From contig NZ_JACHWU010000009.1 of the NCBI RefSeq assembly GCF_014191605.1, forward strand, positions 22,016-86,015: a DNA stretch of 64,000 nucleotides. The letters are read 5' to 3'. Positions 43,667-53,099 of this stretch are shown here, piece by piece; the stretch's first letter is position 1; each line of letters opens with the position of its first letter. Source of the DNA: Prauserella isguenensis. GTDB taxonomy: Bacteria > Actinomycetota > Actinomycetes > Mycobacteriales > Pseudonocardiaceae. Under the pieces are notes generated by a model. That model made no database searches, was not told the DNA's origin, and worked only from the letters and a program-made list of their open reading frames with translations. The translations under genes were made by a program, and so were the position numbers.

Positions 43667-44914
43667 TCACCAATCATGAACGGTTCCGTCCCGCAACCGG
43701 TTCACCGGCAGGTACGCCCGCTCGTACGGGTACCGCGCGGCCAGCTCCTCGTCGATGTGGATGCCGAGACCCGGTTCCTCGCTCGGTCGCAGACCGCCGC
43801 GGGCGAACTCGTAGGTCGGACCGAACACCTCGTGGGTCTCCCGGCTGTGGACCATGTACTCCTGGATGCCGAAGTTGTGCAGTGCCAGGCCGAGGTGCAC
43901 GGCGGCGGCGAGCCCGACCGGCGAGACGTCCGTCGGACCGTGCATGCCGGACTTGATCTGGTACATGGCCGCGTAGTCCATGATCCGGCGCACGCTGGTG
44001 ATGCCGCCCGCGTGCGTGATCGGTGAGCGCACGTAGTCGATGAGCTGTTCGCGAATCAGGTGCTGATAGTCCCAGATCGAGTTGAACACCTCGCCGATCG
44101 CCAGCGGCGTGGTCGTGTGGTGACGCACCCACCGCAACGCTTCCTGGTTCTCTGCGGGCGTGACGTCCTCGAGCCAGAACAGGTCGTAGGGCTCCAGTGA
44201 TTTGCCGAGCTTGGCCGCCTGGATCGGGGTCAGCCGGTGGTGCGCGTCGTGCAGCAGCGCGATGTCCTCGCCGAACTCGCCGCGGACCGCCTCGAACACC
44301 GACGGCACGTGCCGCAAATAGGCGCGCGTGTCCCAGGTCTCCTCGGCGGGCAGCGCCGCACGGCGGGCGGGCTCGTAGTCGTAGCGGGCGTCGCTGTCGC
44401 CACCGCCGACCGATGCGGCCGCGCTGGAGGCCACGCCGTACACCGAGTCCAGTCCCGGCACGCCGGTCTGGATGCGGATGGCGCGGAACCCCTCGTCGAG
44501 GTGCTTGCGGACCGAGTCGAACAGCTCCGGGACATCCTTGCCGCTGGCGTGGCCGTAAACCAGGCACCGCTCCCGGCTGGCGCCGCCGAGCAGCTGGTAC
44601 AGCGGGAGTCCGGCGACCTTGGCCTTGATGTCCCACAGCGCGGTGTCCACGGCGGCGATCGCCGCCATCGTCACCGGGCCGCGCCGCCAGTACGCGCCGC
44701 GGTACAGGTACTGCCAGGTGTCCTCGATGGCGTGCGCGTCGCGGCCCGTCAGCAGCGGCACGACGTGGTCGGTGAGGTAGCTCGCCACGGCCAGCTCCCG
44801 GCCGTTCAGCGTGCCGTCGCCGTAGCCGACCACCCCGTCATCCGTGGTGATCTTGAGCGTGACGAAGTTGCGCCCAGGGCTGGTGACGATGACGTCCGCG
44901 CGCTCGATGAGCAC
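43667..44914 (-). CDS. D-mannonate dehydratase-like protein, ManD/RspA subgroup
   Basis: The 415-residue enolase-superfamily enzyme matches the ManD subgroup ([67 protein letters not shown]). Metal ligands are in LLHDAHH, WLEDVTP and AIGEVFNS. ManD dehydrates D-mannonate to 2-keto-3-deoxygluconate. The loop residue after HG is Pro (MHGPTD); from memory, Ala there marks high-efficiency mannonate dehydratases, so activity may be low or the substrate different. The GTG at 44914 follows AGGAGG. It is divergent from lacI. Confidence 0.85.
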   Translation of the reverse strand: MLIERADVIVTSPGRNFVTLKITTDDGVVGYGDGTLNGRELAVASYLTDHVVPLLTGRDAHAIEDTWQYLYRGAYWRRGPVTMAAIAAVDTALWDIKAKVAGLPLYQLLGGASRERCLVYGHASGKDVPELFDSVRKHLDEGFRAIRIQTGVPGLDSVYGVASSAAASVGGGDSDARYDYEPARRAALPAEETWDTRAYLRHVPSVFEAVRGEFGEDIALLHDAHHRLTPIQAAKLGKSLEPYDLFWLEDVTPAENQEALRWVRHHTTTPLAIGEVFNSIWDYQHLIREQLIDYVRSPITHAGGITSVRRIMDYAAMYQIKSGMHGPTDVSPVGLAAAVHLGLALHNFGIQEYMVHSRETHEVFGPTYEFARGGLRPSEEPGLGIHIDEELAARYPYERAYLPVNRLRDGTVHDW

Positions 44915-45030
44915 TGGTCCTCCTTGACTGCAAACGACGAGTGGCCGCCGGGTCCGCCGTGCGCACACGGCCGGCGGACGTGACCGGGGGCTCGCGATCG
45001 GTTCAACGTAAGAGCCGTCCCATAGACTGA

Positions 45031-45042
45031 CAATCGGTTGCC
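45031..45042. promoter_or_regulatory. LacI-type operator candidate, manD/lacI gap
   Basis: On the minus strand this reads GGCAACCGATTG. A second GGCAAC half-site lies 11 bp away on the same strand (TGGCAACAAATGG). The same core precedes uxaC. Confidence 0.6.
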
Positions 45043-45084
45043 ATTTGTTGCCACCAGGCACGACCGGTCGCGGAGGTATCAGGA

Positions 45085-46089
45085 GTGGGCGAACCCAGGC
45101 CGACGATCTACGACGTGGCCCGACACTGCGGGGTCGCCGCGTCGACCGTGTCCCGCACGTTCTCCCACCCGAGCCGGGTCAACCCCACGACCCGCGAGAA
45201 GGTCCGCACCGCCGCAGACGAGATCGGCTACGTGCCGCGGCCGCTCGCCCGCGCGGAGGCGCCCGGCCGGGCACGGACGATGACGCTGGTCGTCACCGAC
45301 ATCGCCAACCCGTACTACGCACCGCTGATCAAGGCCGCCCAGGCGCAAGCACTGACCGGGGACTACACGCTCGCCCTGACCGACAGCGACGAGTCGCCGC
45401 GGGTCGAGGTCAGCAACCTGCGGCAACTACTGGCGACCACGAGCGGCGCGATCCTGGCCACCTCGCGGTTGTCCGACGACGTCATCCGCCAGCTCGCCCA
45501 GCACCGCCCGCTGGCCATCGTCAACCGCGAGATCGACGGCATCCCGAGCCTGGTCGTCGACACCGCGGGCGGGATGCGCAAGGCGGTGCGCCACCTGGCG
45601 GCCATCGGTCATCGGCGCATCGCGTACCTGTCCGGCCCGCGGAACTCGTGGATCAACGGTGCACGCTGGCAGGCCGTGCGCGAGGAGTCGGCCGCACTCT
45701 GCCTCGACGCGACGTTCCTCGGGCCGCACCCGCCGAACCGCCAGGGCGGCCACGAGGCCGCCGACGCGCTGATGCTGCAGCGCACCACTGCGGCGATCGC
45801 CTACAACGACCTCATCGCGATCGGCACCCTGCAACGGCTGCAGGCCGCAGGGGTGAGCGTTCCCACGGACTTCAGCCTCATCGGGTGCGACGACATCTTC
45901 GGGGTCGACCTCACCGTGCCCGCGCTGACGACGATCTCGGGGCCGACCGAACGGCTCGGCAGAGCCGCCGTCGACGCGCTGCACGCACAGCTCGCCCACC
46001 ACACGACACCGGAGTCGACGCTGTTCGACGCCCACCTCGTGACCCGCGGTTCCACGGCTCCCCCACCGGCAGGCGACCCCGCCCGGTGA
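45085..46089 (+). CDS. LacI-family regulator of the uronate cluster
   Basis: The 334-residue protein has the LacI DNA-binding domain ([34 protein letters not shown], residues 6-40) with hinge helix, and a periplasmic-binding-like effector domain ([61 protein letters not shown]). It sits between the two arms of the cluster and is probably a repressor released by a uronate intermediate. Matching operator-like sites occur on both sides of the gene. Confidence 0.9.
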   Translation: MGEPRPTIYDVARHCGVAASTVSRTFSHPSRVNPTTREKVRTAADEIGYVPRPLARAEAPGRARTMTLVVTDIANPYYAPLIKAAQAQALTGDYTLALTDSDESPRVEVSNLRQLLATTSGAILATSRLSDDVIRQLAQHRPLAIVNREIDGIPSLVVDTAGGMRKAVRHLAAIGHRRIAYLSGPRNSWINGARWQAVREESAALCLDATFLGPHPPNRQGGHEAADALMLQRTTAAIAYNDLIAIGTLQRLQAAGVSVPTDFSLIGCDDIFGVDLTVPALTTISGPTERLGRAAVDALHAQLAHHTTPESTLFDAHLVTRGSTAPPPAGDPAR

Positions 46090-46116
46090 CATCCGGTCCC
46101 GGTGATGACAACTGAC

Positions 46117-46128
46117 GGCAACCAGTTG
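46117..46128. promoter_or_regulatory. LacI-type operator candidate before uxaC
   Basis: GGCAACCAGTTG matches the minus-strand GGCAACCGATTG at 45031-45042 in ten of twelve positions. CAACTG and CAGTTG around it also form an inverted repeat. It lies 33 bp before the uxaC ATG. Confidence 0.6.
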
Positions 46129-46160
46129 CATAGGCTGCGCGCGGCGGCGAGGCTGCCCGC

Positions 46161-47690
46161 ATGCACGGCGGCACGGCAGACACACCCGCATCCGACCCCT
46201 CTCCCGCAGCCCGTTCCGACCGGGAGACCAGGAATCTGGGCTCGGCGAACGCGCCACGCGACGTTCCGCGCGGCGGGCGGGCGCCGCTGGCTCCGCACCC
46301 CGACCGGCTGTTGCCACCGGAGCCCACACAGCGCGGTATCGCACGGCGGCTGTACGACAGCGTCCGCGACCTGCCGGTGATCAGCCCGCACGGTCACGTC
46401 GAGGCCAGGCTGCTCGCCGACGACGAGCCGTTCACCGACCCGGCGTCGCTGTTGGTCACCCCGGACCACTACGTGACCCGCCTGCTGCACGCCCACGGCC
46501 TGACCATGAACGAACTCGGCGTGCGTGACAGCGACGGGGCCGAGCAGGCCGCACCGCGCGAGGTGTGGCGCGCCTTCTGCGAGCACTGGCATCTGTTCCT
46601 CGGCACGGCGTCGAGGCAGTGGATCGAGGCCGAGCTCCACGACGTCCTGGGCGTGACGGTGCAGCCCTCGGCCGCCACCGCCGACGAGCTCTTCGACGAA
46701 CTCACCGAGCGGCTGAGCCTGCCCGAGTTCCGGCCGCGCGCGCTGTACGAGTCGTTCGGCATCGAAGCGCTGGCCACCACCGACGACCCGGCCGACGATC
46801 TGGCCCACCACCGCGCACTCACCGAGGATCCGTCGTGGTCGGGCCGCGTGGTGCCCACGTTCCGCCCGGACCGCTACCTCGATGCGTCCACACCCGACTG
46901 GCCCGCGGCGCTGGACGCACTCGCCGAGGCGAGCGGGATCGACACCGGCGACTACACCGGATTCGTGCGGGCGCTGGAGAACCGCCGGGAGTACTTCCGT
47001 GCCCACGGCGCCACGGCGACCGATCACAGCGCTCCGGACGCCCGCACGGCCTTCCTCGACGGCGACGAGGCGCAGCGGCTGTTCCGGCGAGTCCACTCCG
47101 GAACGGGCAGCGACGACGACGCGCGATTGCTGTCGCAGCAGCTCCTCGGCGAGATGGCACGAATGTCCAGTGAGGACGGCATGGTCATGGCGCTGCACAC
47201 CGGCGTCCGGCGGGGCCACCATCCGGAGACGTTGCGACGCTTCGGCCCCGACACCGGCCACGACATCCCGTTGCAGGCCGAGTTCACCGGGGCGCTGCAG
47301 CCGATGCTGGAACGCTTCGGCACGAACCCGCGATTCCAGACGGTCGTGTTCACCCTCGACGAGACCGTGTTCTCCCGCGAACTCGCACCGCTGGCCGGGT
47401 TCTACCCGTCGGTGTATCTCGGCGCGCCGTGGTGGTTCCTCGACGCTCCCCGCGCGATGCACCGGTTCCGCGACGCGGTCACCGAGACGGCCGGCTTCTA
47501 CCGCAACGCCGGGTTCATCGACGACACGCGCGGGTTCTGCTCCATCCCGGCACGCCACGACACCGCCCGCCGGGTCGACGCGGCCCACCTGTCCGGTCTC
47601 GTCGCCGAGCATCTGATCGACGAGGACGACGCCGCACGGGTGATCCACGACCTGCACGACCGCCAGCCCCGCGCAGCATTCCGACTCTGA
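46161..47690 (+). CDS. uxaC: Glucuronate isomerase
   Basis: The 509-residue protein belongs to the UxaC family, which interconverts D-glucuronate with D-fructuronate (and galacturonate with tagaturonate). Signature segments are LPVISPHGHVEARLLADDEPFTDPASLLVTPDHYVTRLLH, WRAFCEHWHLFLGT, MVMALHTGVRRGH and FYPSVYLGAPWWFLD. The first 45 residues are a disordered Pro/Ala/Arg-rich extension, so a later start is possible. It overlaps uxuB by one base (TGATG), giving coupled translation. Confidence 0.92.
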   Translation: MHGGTADTPASDPSPAARSDRETRNLGSANAPRDVPRGGRAPLAPHPDRLLPPEPTQRGIARRLYDSVRDLPVISPHGHVEARLLADDEPFTDPASLLVTPDHYVTRLLHAHGLTMNELGVRDSDGAEQAAPREVWRAFCEHWHLFLGTASRQWIEAELHDVLGVTVQPSAATADELFDELTERLSLPEFRPRALYESFGIEALATTDDPADDLAHHRALTEDPSWSGRVVPTFRPDRYLDASTPDWPAALDALAEASGIDTGDYTGFVRALENRREYFRAHGATATDHSAPDARTAFLDGDEAQRLFRRVHSGTGSDDDARLLSQQLLGEMARMSSEDGMVMALHTGVRRGHHPETLRRFGPDTGHDIPLQAEFTGALQPMLERFGTNPRFQTVVFTLDETVFSRELAPLAGFYPSVYLGAPWWFLDAPRAMHRFRDAVTETAGFYRNAGFIDDTRGFCSIPARHDTARRVDAAHLSGLVAEHLIDEDDAARVIHDLHDRQPRAAFRL

Positions 47691-49003
47691 TGCCGACACC
47701 GCAGACCCCGCCGACTTCGCCGCCCCGGCTCACGCGCGCCTCCGCCGGGACGGGCCCGCCTGCCCCGGTCCGTGCCGTCCACCTCGGACTCGGCGCATTC
47801 CACCGAGCGCACCAGGCCGTGTACACGATGGCCGATCCGGACTGGGGAGTCGCGGCGTACACGTTCCGCAACGCCGACCTGCCGCGCACACTCACCGAGC
47901 AGGACGGGCTGTACACGCTGCAGGTGCGCGGCAACGGGCAGCCGCAGGCCGAGCTCGTCGACTCGATCAGCCGCGCCCACCCGGGCGGCGACACCGAGCG
48001 GTGGCTCGCCGACCTGGCCTCGCCCGACGTCGCACTGCTGACGCTGACGATCACCGAGGCGGGCTACCGCACCGCCGGTGACGGGAGTGCGATCGACCGG
48101 GTGCTCGCCGGTCTGCGTGGACGTCACCGCGCGGGCGGCGCCCCCATCGCGCTCGTGCCCTGCGACAACCTGCCCGGCAACGGCGATGTGCTGCGGGAGG
48201 CCATGCGCGGCGCCGCCGAGGGCGAGGACTCCACGTTCCGCTCGTGGCTCGAGGAGCACGTGTCGTTCGTCGACACCGTCGTCGACCGCATCACCCCCGT
48301 CGCCGGCGAGGACGACGCCACCACGGCCGCCCGGCTGACCGGGTTCGCCGACCACGCCCCGGTGGTGACCGAGCCGTTCAGCGAGTGGCTGCTCGCCGGA
48401 CGATTCCCCCTCGGCAGGCCTGCGTGGGAGAACGCCGGCGCCCGGTTCGTCGACGACCTCGCCGGTTACGAACAGCGGAAACTGTGGTTCCTCAACGGTG
48501 CGCACACGCTGCTGGCCTACACCGGACCCGCGCTGGGCTGCGCCACCGTCGACGAGGCCGTGCGGCATCCCCCGCTGGCGGCGCTGGTCGAATCGTGGTG
48601 GGACACCGCCTCGCGGCACGCGTCGCTGCCCGCCGAAGATCTCGCCGACTACCGCGACCGCCTGCTGCGGCGATTCTCGTCCCGCGGCATCCGGCACCGC
48701 CTGCTGCACATCGCCGTCGGCGGCTCGGAGAAGCTCCCCGCCCGGATCCTGCCGGTGCTGCGGGCCGAACGGTCGCGCCTGCGCCTTCCCGAACCCGCGG
48801 TCGCGGCGCTGGCCGGGTGGCTGATCCACCTGCGGGACAGAGACGTCGTCGATCCGCGCGCCGACGAACTCGTCACCCTCGCCCGCTCGGCCGACGGCGC
48901 CCGCCCGGTGGTTGCCGCGCTGGACGCCGCCCTCGCCGACGACCGCGAACTGATCACCGCCGTCGACGACTACGTCGACCACCTACGCCGCTCCGCCGTC
49001 TGA
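47690..49003 (+). CDS. uxuB: Mannitol dehydrogenase-family fructuronate reductase
   Basis: The 437-residue polyol dehydrogenase reduces D-fructuronate to D-mannonate with NADH, the step after UxaC. Visible motifs are the Rossmann start VHLGLGAFHRAHQAVYT, LVPCDNLPGNGDVLREAM, and the catalytic helix KLWFLNGAHTLLAYTGPALG with Lys and Asn-Gly-x-His. Substrate choice over mannitol or tagaturonate rests on context. The stop codon lies inside a 19-bp tandem duplication. Confidence 0.88.
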   Translation: MPTPQTPPTSPPRLTRASAGTGPPAPVRAVHLGLGAFHRAHQAVYTMADPDWGVAAYTFRNADLPRTLTEQDGLYTLQVRGNGQPQAELVDSISRAHPGGDTERWLADLASPDVALLTLTITEAGYRTAGDGSAIDRVLAGLRGRHRAGGAPIALVPCDNLPGNGDVLREAMRGAAEGEDSTFRSWLEEHVSFVDTVVDRITPVAGEDDATTAARLTGFADHAPVVTEPFSEWLLAGRFPLGRPAWENAGARFVDDLAGYEQRKLWFLNGAHTLLAYTGPALGCATVDEAVRHPPLAALVESWWDTASRHASLPAEDLADYRDRLLRRFSSRGIRHRLLHIAVGGSEKLPARILPVLRAERSRLRLPEPAVAALAGWLIHLRDRDVVDPRADELVTLARSADGARPVVAALDAALADDRELITAVDDYVDHLRRSAV

Positions 49004-49035
49004 AAGCCCGAAGGCCGTCTGAAAGCCCGAAGGCC
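48998..49035 (+). repeat. 19-bp tandem duplication spanning the uxuB stop
   Basis: GTCTGAAAGCCCGAAGGCC occurs twice in direct succession (48998-49016 and 49017-49035). The first copy contains the uxuB stop codon. Confidence 0.85.
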
Positions 49036-49088
49036 GACCGGAGCCGCGAGTCGGACCGGAGCCCGTGACACCGGCCCGCGCCACGACC

Positions 49089-49685
49089 TCAGCGTGACTG
49101 CAGCGCGTCGAGCGCGACGGCCATGCTCGCGGCCACCCGGACGTCGATGCGGGGGTCGGGCACGCTGATCGTGTACTTGTCCCGGATCGCGATGCCCTTC
49201 TGGCTGGTCATCACGGGCTGTCCGGTCTCGTTGTCGGTGAAGTCGAAGTGGAACAGGAACGGCACCCAGACGTCGCCGAGGTACGGGATCATCGTCCAGA
49301 CCCGGCGGAGAATGGCGACGAACTTGCTGCGCTCCTGCCCCTTCGCGGAGTAACCCGGCCCGTGGAGTTGCCACGTCGACCGCAGCAGGCTCTTGCCGAA
49401 CTCCTTGCTGAACCCGCCGAGCGCCTGCCCGTGTTCGTCGTACACGTCGTGCTCGGCGTGCACGTCGAGCTTCTGCCTGGCCTTGAACGAGAACACCTGA
49501 CGGGTACGCGTCTCGTCCGAGTAGAAGATGATCTCCTCGCGCAGCTTCATCCGCTTCTGCTGCGCGAACGCGATCAGCTCCCCTTCACCCCCGTCCGGGC
49601 CGACGCCGCGGATCTCGTAACGGTTGACCATCATGGTGATCCGCTGGCGGACGAAGAACGTCGGCAGGTGCATGGGCGCAGTCAC
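49089..49685 (-). CDS. LURP-one-related / scramblase-like protein
   Basis: The product is 198 residues from GTG 49685 (194 from ATG 49673). It has the LURP-one/tubby-like barrel pattern: FFVRQRITMMVNRYEIRGV, AFAQQKRMKLREEIIFYSDETRTRQVFSFKARQKLDVHAEHDVYDEHGQALGGFSKEFG. Such bacterial proteins are uncharacterised; related folds bind lipids. The GTG is supported by CATACT six bases upstream, a leaderless pattern. It stands alone. Confidence 0.75.
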   Translation of the reverse strand: MTAPMHLPTFFVRQRITMMVNRYEIRGVGPDGGEGELIAFAQQKRMKLREEIIFYSDETRTRQVFSFKARQKLDVHAEHDVYDEHGQALGGFSKEFGKSLLRSTWQLHGPGYSAKGQERSKFVAILRRVWTMIPYLGDVWVPFLFHFDFTDNETGQPVMTSQKGIAIRDKYTISVPDPRIDVRVAASMAVALDALQSR

Positions 49686-49691
49686 GCGGCG

Positions 49692-49697
49692 AGTATG
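49692..49697 (-). promoter_or_regulatory. -10-like hexamer for the LURP-one gene
   Basis: CATACT on the minus strand is followed by six bases and GTG at 49685, again a leaderless arrangement. Confidence 0.4.
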
Positions 49698-49732
49698 GCA
49701 CGACCGCCGGCCCGTGAGCGGCCGTTCGCCGG

Positions 49733-50599
49733 TCAGGCCCGTGGAGCGCCGCGCGCCGAGGCGACGGCGACGTCGAGGAAACGGTTCACCATCTCCTGCT
49801 GCCCACCCGGCAGGTGCACGAGGTGCACGGGGCTGGCCGGGGCGCCGGTCAGCGGGACGAAACGGGCTGCCGGGTGGTTGATACGCCGCTGCGCGACCTC
49901 GGGCACGATGCCGATGCCGCGATTGGCGGCGACGGATTCCAGCCACTCGTCGAAATTCCCGGTCTCCACGGTGCGCTGAGGCCCCTGCCCGTCCGGGAAC
50001 GACCACGGTCCCGTCGTGCCGCTGCGTGTGTTGACCACCAGCGGCCAGGACGGCACCTCGGACCACGCCAGCCGTTCCCGCTCGGCGAGCGCGCTGTCGG
50101 CCGCGCACACGGCCACGCGGACCTCGTCGTAGAGGTGGACCGCGCGCGACGCGGGTGGCGCGTTCCGGATCCGGCCGCGGACGAGCGCGACGTCCACGGA
50201 GCGTTCCCGCAGCGCCTGCAGCGGATCGTCGCTGCGCACCAAGGAGACGGCGGCCCCGACGTCGGCTTCGAAGCGGGTCACCGTGCGCTGGGCCCACGGA
50301 TCGGGCAGCAGCCAGCTGAAGCCGAGCCGGATGGTGACATCCTTACGCGCCGCCGCGATCCCCTGTTCGAGCGCGGCCAGGACCTGGTCGGCATGTCCGA
50401 GGAACTCGAGTCCCGGGCCGGTCAGGTCGATACGGCGTGAGGACCGGTCCAACAGCTCGACGCCGAGAATCTTCTCCAACTGCGCGACGGTTCGGCTCAG
50501 TGCGGGCTGCGTGATCAACAGCGCCTCGGCGGCGCGCGTGAACGACCCGTGGTGGGCCACCGCGGCGAACGCCCTGATGTGACGCAGCTCCACGTCCAT
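49733..50599 (-). CDS. LysR-family regulator
   Basis: The 288-residue protein has an N-terminal LysR helix-turn-helix (MDVELRHIRAFAAVAHHGSFTRAAEALLITQPALSRTVAQLEKILG) and the effector-binding domain. It is divergent from the MFS gene, and a perfect palindrome with the T-N11-A form lies between them, so it should control the MFS and nitronate monooxygenase genes. ATG 50599 was chosen; a GGGAGG site lies about 11 bases upstream. Confidence 0.9.
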   Translation of the reverse strand: MDVELRHIRAFAAVAHHGSFTRAAEALLITQPALSRTVAQLEKILGVELLDRSSRRIDLTGPGLEFLGHADQVLAALEQGIAAARKDVTIRLGFSWLLPDPWAQRTVTRFEADVGAAVSLVRSDDPLQALRERSVDVALVRGRIRNAPPASRAVHLYDEVRVAVCAADSALAERERLAWSEVPSWPLVVNTRSGTTGPWSFPDGQGPQRTVETGNFDEWLESVAANRGIGIVPEVAQRRINHPAARFVPLTGAPASPVHLVHLPGGQQEMVNRFLDVAVASARGAPRA

Positions 50600-50626
50600 G
50601 CGCTGCACACCTCCCTCTCCAGTACC

Positions 50627-50643
50627 TATGCCGGAGCGGCATA
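50627..50643. promoter_or_regulatory. LysR binding-site palindrome
   Basis: TATGCCG-GAG-CGGCATA is a perfect 7-bp inverted repeat and includes the T-N11-A motif of LysR sites. It lies 28 bp before the LysR ATG. Confidence 0.7.
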
Positions 50644-50701
50644 CGGCCAGCGCAGCAAGCATTTCACAACGACCACAGGGCGGCCTAGCGTCGGCGACGC
50701 C

Positions 50702-51871
50702 ATGAACATCGAGACACTGCACACCCCGGCGCACGGCACGTCCCCGTGGACGATCGTCGCCCGGGCCGCGGCGGCACTGGCCGCCGCGATGGGGGTCGGC
50801 CGGTTCGCTTTCACGCCCATCCTCCCGCTGATGGAGGACCAGGCGGAAATGTCGGCGGACCTCGGAGCGTCCCTGGCCACCGCCAACTACGTCGGATACC
50901 TGGCCGGTGCGCTGGTCGGCATCGTCGCGCCCGCCGTGGCCCGCTCGGTGATGCTGCTGCGCGGCTCACTGCTCGTCCTGACGGCGAGCACGGCGCTGAT
51001 GCCCGTACTCACCGGTGCCACGGCGTGGTCCGCCCTGCGGTTGACGGCAGGAACGGCCGGCGCCGTGGTGTTCGTGATCACCGTGGGCGCCGCGATGTCG
51101 CAACTGCGCGACCACGCGAACCACGTCACCGGCTGGGTGTTCGGCGGCGTCGGGGCGGGAATCACGCTGTCCGCGACCCTCGTGCTGATCGCCGGTTCCG
51201 TCGGCACCTGGCAGGACGCGTGGTGGACCTGCGCCGCGCTGACGGCACTGCTCACCGCGGTCGCCTGGCGGCTGACACCCGAGCAGGAGGCCGCGAGCAG
51301 CCACGGCGACCCTGCCGGGCGACACACGCACCGGTGGTTCGCTCCCCTGCTGGTGAGCTACACCCTCGAAGGTGTCGGCTACATCATCGCGGGAACGTTC
51401 CTCGTCGCCGCGATCGAGCACAGCACGCCCGGCGCCCTCGGTGCCGGCGCCTGGATCCTCGTCGGGCTGGCGGCGGTGCCCTCGTGCGCGGTGTGGGCAG
51501 GGCTGTCACGGCGCTGGAGCAGGCCGACCCTGCTCGTGACGGCGCTGACCGTCCAGGCCGTCGGCATCGCACTGCCCGCCGTGTTCCCCGGCGCGGCGGG
51601 TGCACTCGTCTCGGCCGTGCTGTTCGGTGTGACGTTCATGGGGATCACCACCGTCACGCTCGCGATCGGCAGGCAGCTGCACGTACCTCGCGCGGTCGCG
51701 ATGTTGACGACGGGCTACAGCGCAGGGCAGATCCTGGGTCCTGTGCTGTCCGGCCCGCTGCTGCATCGCGGCTACGACGACGTGCTGGTGCTCGGCAGCG
51801 CGTTCGTGTTCGCCGCCGGCGTCGCGGCCGCCGCGGTCCGAGTCCGCTTCCCCCACCGCCTCGCCACCTGA
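50702..51871 (+). CDS. MFS transporter, YbfB/YjiJ type
   Basis: The 389-residue transporter has 12 predicted helices and the YbfB family start (AAAMGVGRFAFTPILPLMEDQAEMSADLGASLATANYVGYLAGAL). Substrate is unknown. It is followed 38 bp later by the nitronate monooxygenase gene on the same strand, suggesting joint control by LysR. No ribosome-binding site is obvious; GGCGAC lies before the ATG. Confidence 0.87.
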   Translation: MNIETLHTPAHGTSPWTIVARAAAALAAAMGVGRFAFTPILPLMEDQAEMSADLGASLATANYVGYLAGALVGIVAPAVARSVMLLRGSLLVLTASTALMPVLTGATAWSALRLTAGTAGAVVFVITVGAAMSQLRDHANHVTGWVFGGVGAGITLSATLVLIAGSVGTWQDAWWTCAALTALLTAVAWRLTPEQEAASSHGDPAGRHTHRWFAPLLVSYTLEGVGYIIAGTFLVAAIEHSTPGALGAGAWILVGLAAVPSCAVWAGLSRRWSRPTLLVTALTVQAVGIALPAVFPGAAGALVSAVLFGVTFMGITTVTLAIGRQLHVPRAVAMLTTGYSAGQILGPVLSGPLLHRGYDDVLVLGSAFVFAAGVAAAAVRVRFPHRLAT

Positions 51872-51909
51872 ACGACCAGCCCGGCACTCATTCCCGAAAG
51901 GACAGTTTC

Positions 51910-52929
51910 GTGCTCACCGACCTCGGCATCAGCCTCCCCGTCCTCGCCGCCCCCATGGCCGGCGGCCCGACCGCCCCGGATCTCGTCACCGCCGCGGGGC
52001 GTGCTGGGTCGATGGGATTCCTCGCGGGCGGCTACAAGACGCCTTCGGCCCTCGCCGAGCAGATCGCCGCCGTACGCGCCGACGGTGTCCCCTTCGGGGT
52101 CAACCTCTTCGCACCCAACCCCGTTCCGGCGTCCGAAGAGGACTATCACGCCTATCGCGACGCGCTCCTGCCCGAGGCCGACCGCCACGGCGTGCACCTG
52201 CCGGACACTCCGATCGAGGACGACGACCACTGGGCGGCCAAGATCGACCTGTTGCTCGCCGATCCGGTGCCGGTCGTGTCGCTGACCTTCGGCCTGCCGC
52301 ACGGCGACGTGGTCGCCGCCTTGCGTGCGGCCGGGAGCATGGTGGTGCAGACCGTGACGTCGGCGCCCGAGGCACGACTCGCCGAGGAGGCCGGGGTGGA
52401 CGCTCTCATCGTCCAGTCCTCGGCAGCAGGCGGCCACTCCGGCACGTTCACCCCGGCACGGACGCCACCCGGGGTTCCGTTGCCGCGCCTGCTTCGGGAC
52501 GTTCGTGCCGACACCCGCCTTCCGCTGGTCGGCGCGGGCGGGGTGAGCAGGCCTGCCGACGTCACGGCCGCGCTCGACGCCGGTGCCGAAGCGGTCGCCG
52601 TCGGTACCGCGCTGCTGCGCACCCACGAGAGCGGAACGTCGGCCCCGCACAAGGCCGCGCTGGTCGACTCCGACTTCGACTCCACGGTCGTGACCCGCGC
52701 CTTCACCGGGCGGCCCGCGCGCGCCCTGCGCAACCACTTCACCGACCGGTTCGAGTCGAGCGCCCCCTGCGCGTATCCCGCCGTGCACCACCTCACCAGC
52801 CCGCTCCGGAAGGCCGCCACCGCCGCGGGCGACAGCCGGCTGATCCACCTCTGGGCAGGCACCGGACACCGCGACGCGCGAGCCGAACCGGCGGCTGACA
52901 CGCTCATGCGCCTGGCAGGCAAGGCCTGA
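51910..52929 (+). CDS. Nitronate monooxygenase family flavoprotein
   Basis: The 339-residue TIM-barrel protein has the class features APMAGGPTAPDLVTAAGRAGSMGFLAGGY, FGVNLFAPNP, QSSAAGGHSGTF and LPLVGAGGVSRPADVTAALDAGAEAVAVGTALL for FMN binding. Nitronate monooxygenases detoxify nitronates such as propionate 3-nitronate. The GTG at 51910 follows AAAGGAC. The paired MFS protein could export a nitro compound or its product; that is inference. Confidence 0.87.
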   Translation: MLTDLGISLPVLAAPMAGGPTAPDLVTAAGRAGSMGFLAGGYKTPSALAEQIAAVRADGVPFGVNLFAPNPVPASEEDYHAYRDALLPEADRHGVHLPDTPIEDDDHWAAKIDLLLADPVPVVSLTFGLPHGDVVAALRAAGSMVVQTVTSAPEARLAEEAGVDALIVQSSAAGGHSGTFTPARTPPGVPLPRLLRDVRADTRLPLVGAGGVSRPADVTAALDAGAEAVAVGTALLRTHESGTSAPHKAALVDSDFDSTVVTRAFTGRPARALRNHFTDRFESSAPCAYPAVHHLTSPLRKAATAAGDSRLIHLWAGTGHRDARAEPAADTLMRLAGKA

Positions 52930-53057
52930 CGTACCCACCGCGATGGGGCCCGGGCCCGCCCCGAACGGGGTCTTGGGCGGCCTTTGGGCTGCGTCCTGAA
53001 GACACATCGTCCAGAAGACACATCGCCCCAGACGACACGACGAGGACCGAAAACAGC

Positions 53058-53092
53058 GAAGGCGCCCCCCGCGTCGAGCAGGGGGCGCCTTC
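53058..53092 (-). terminator. tmRNA terminator
   Basis: GAAGGCGCCCCC and GGGGGCGCCTTC are perfect 12-bp arms with an 11-base loop, seven bases after the tmRNA 3' end. On the minus strand GCTGTTTTCGG follows, a short T-tract. Confidence 0.9.
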
Positions 53093-53099
53093 CGTCGAG

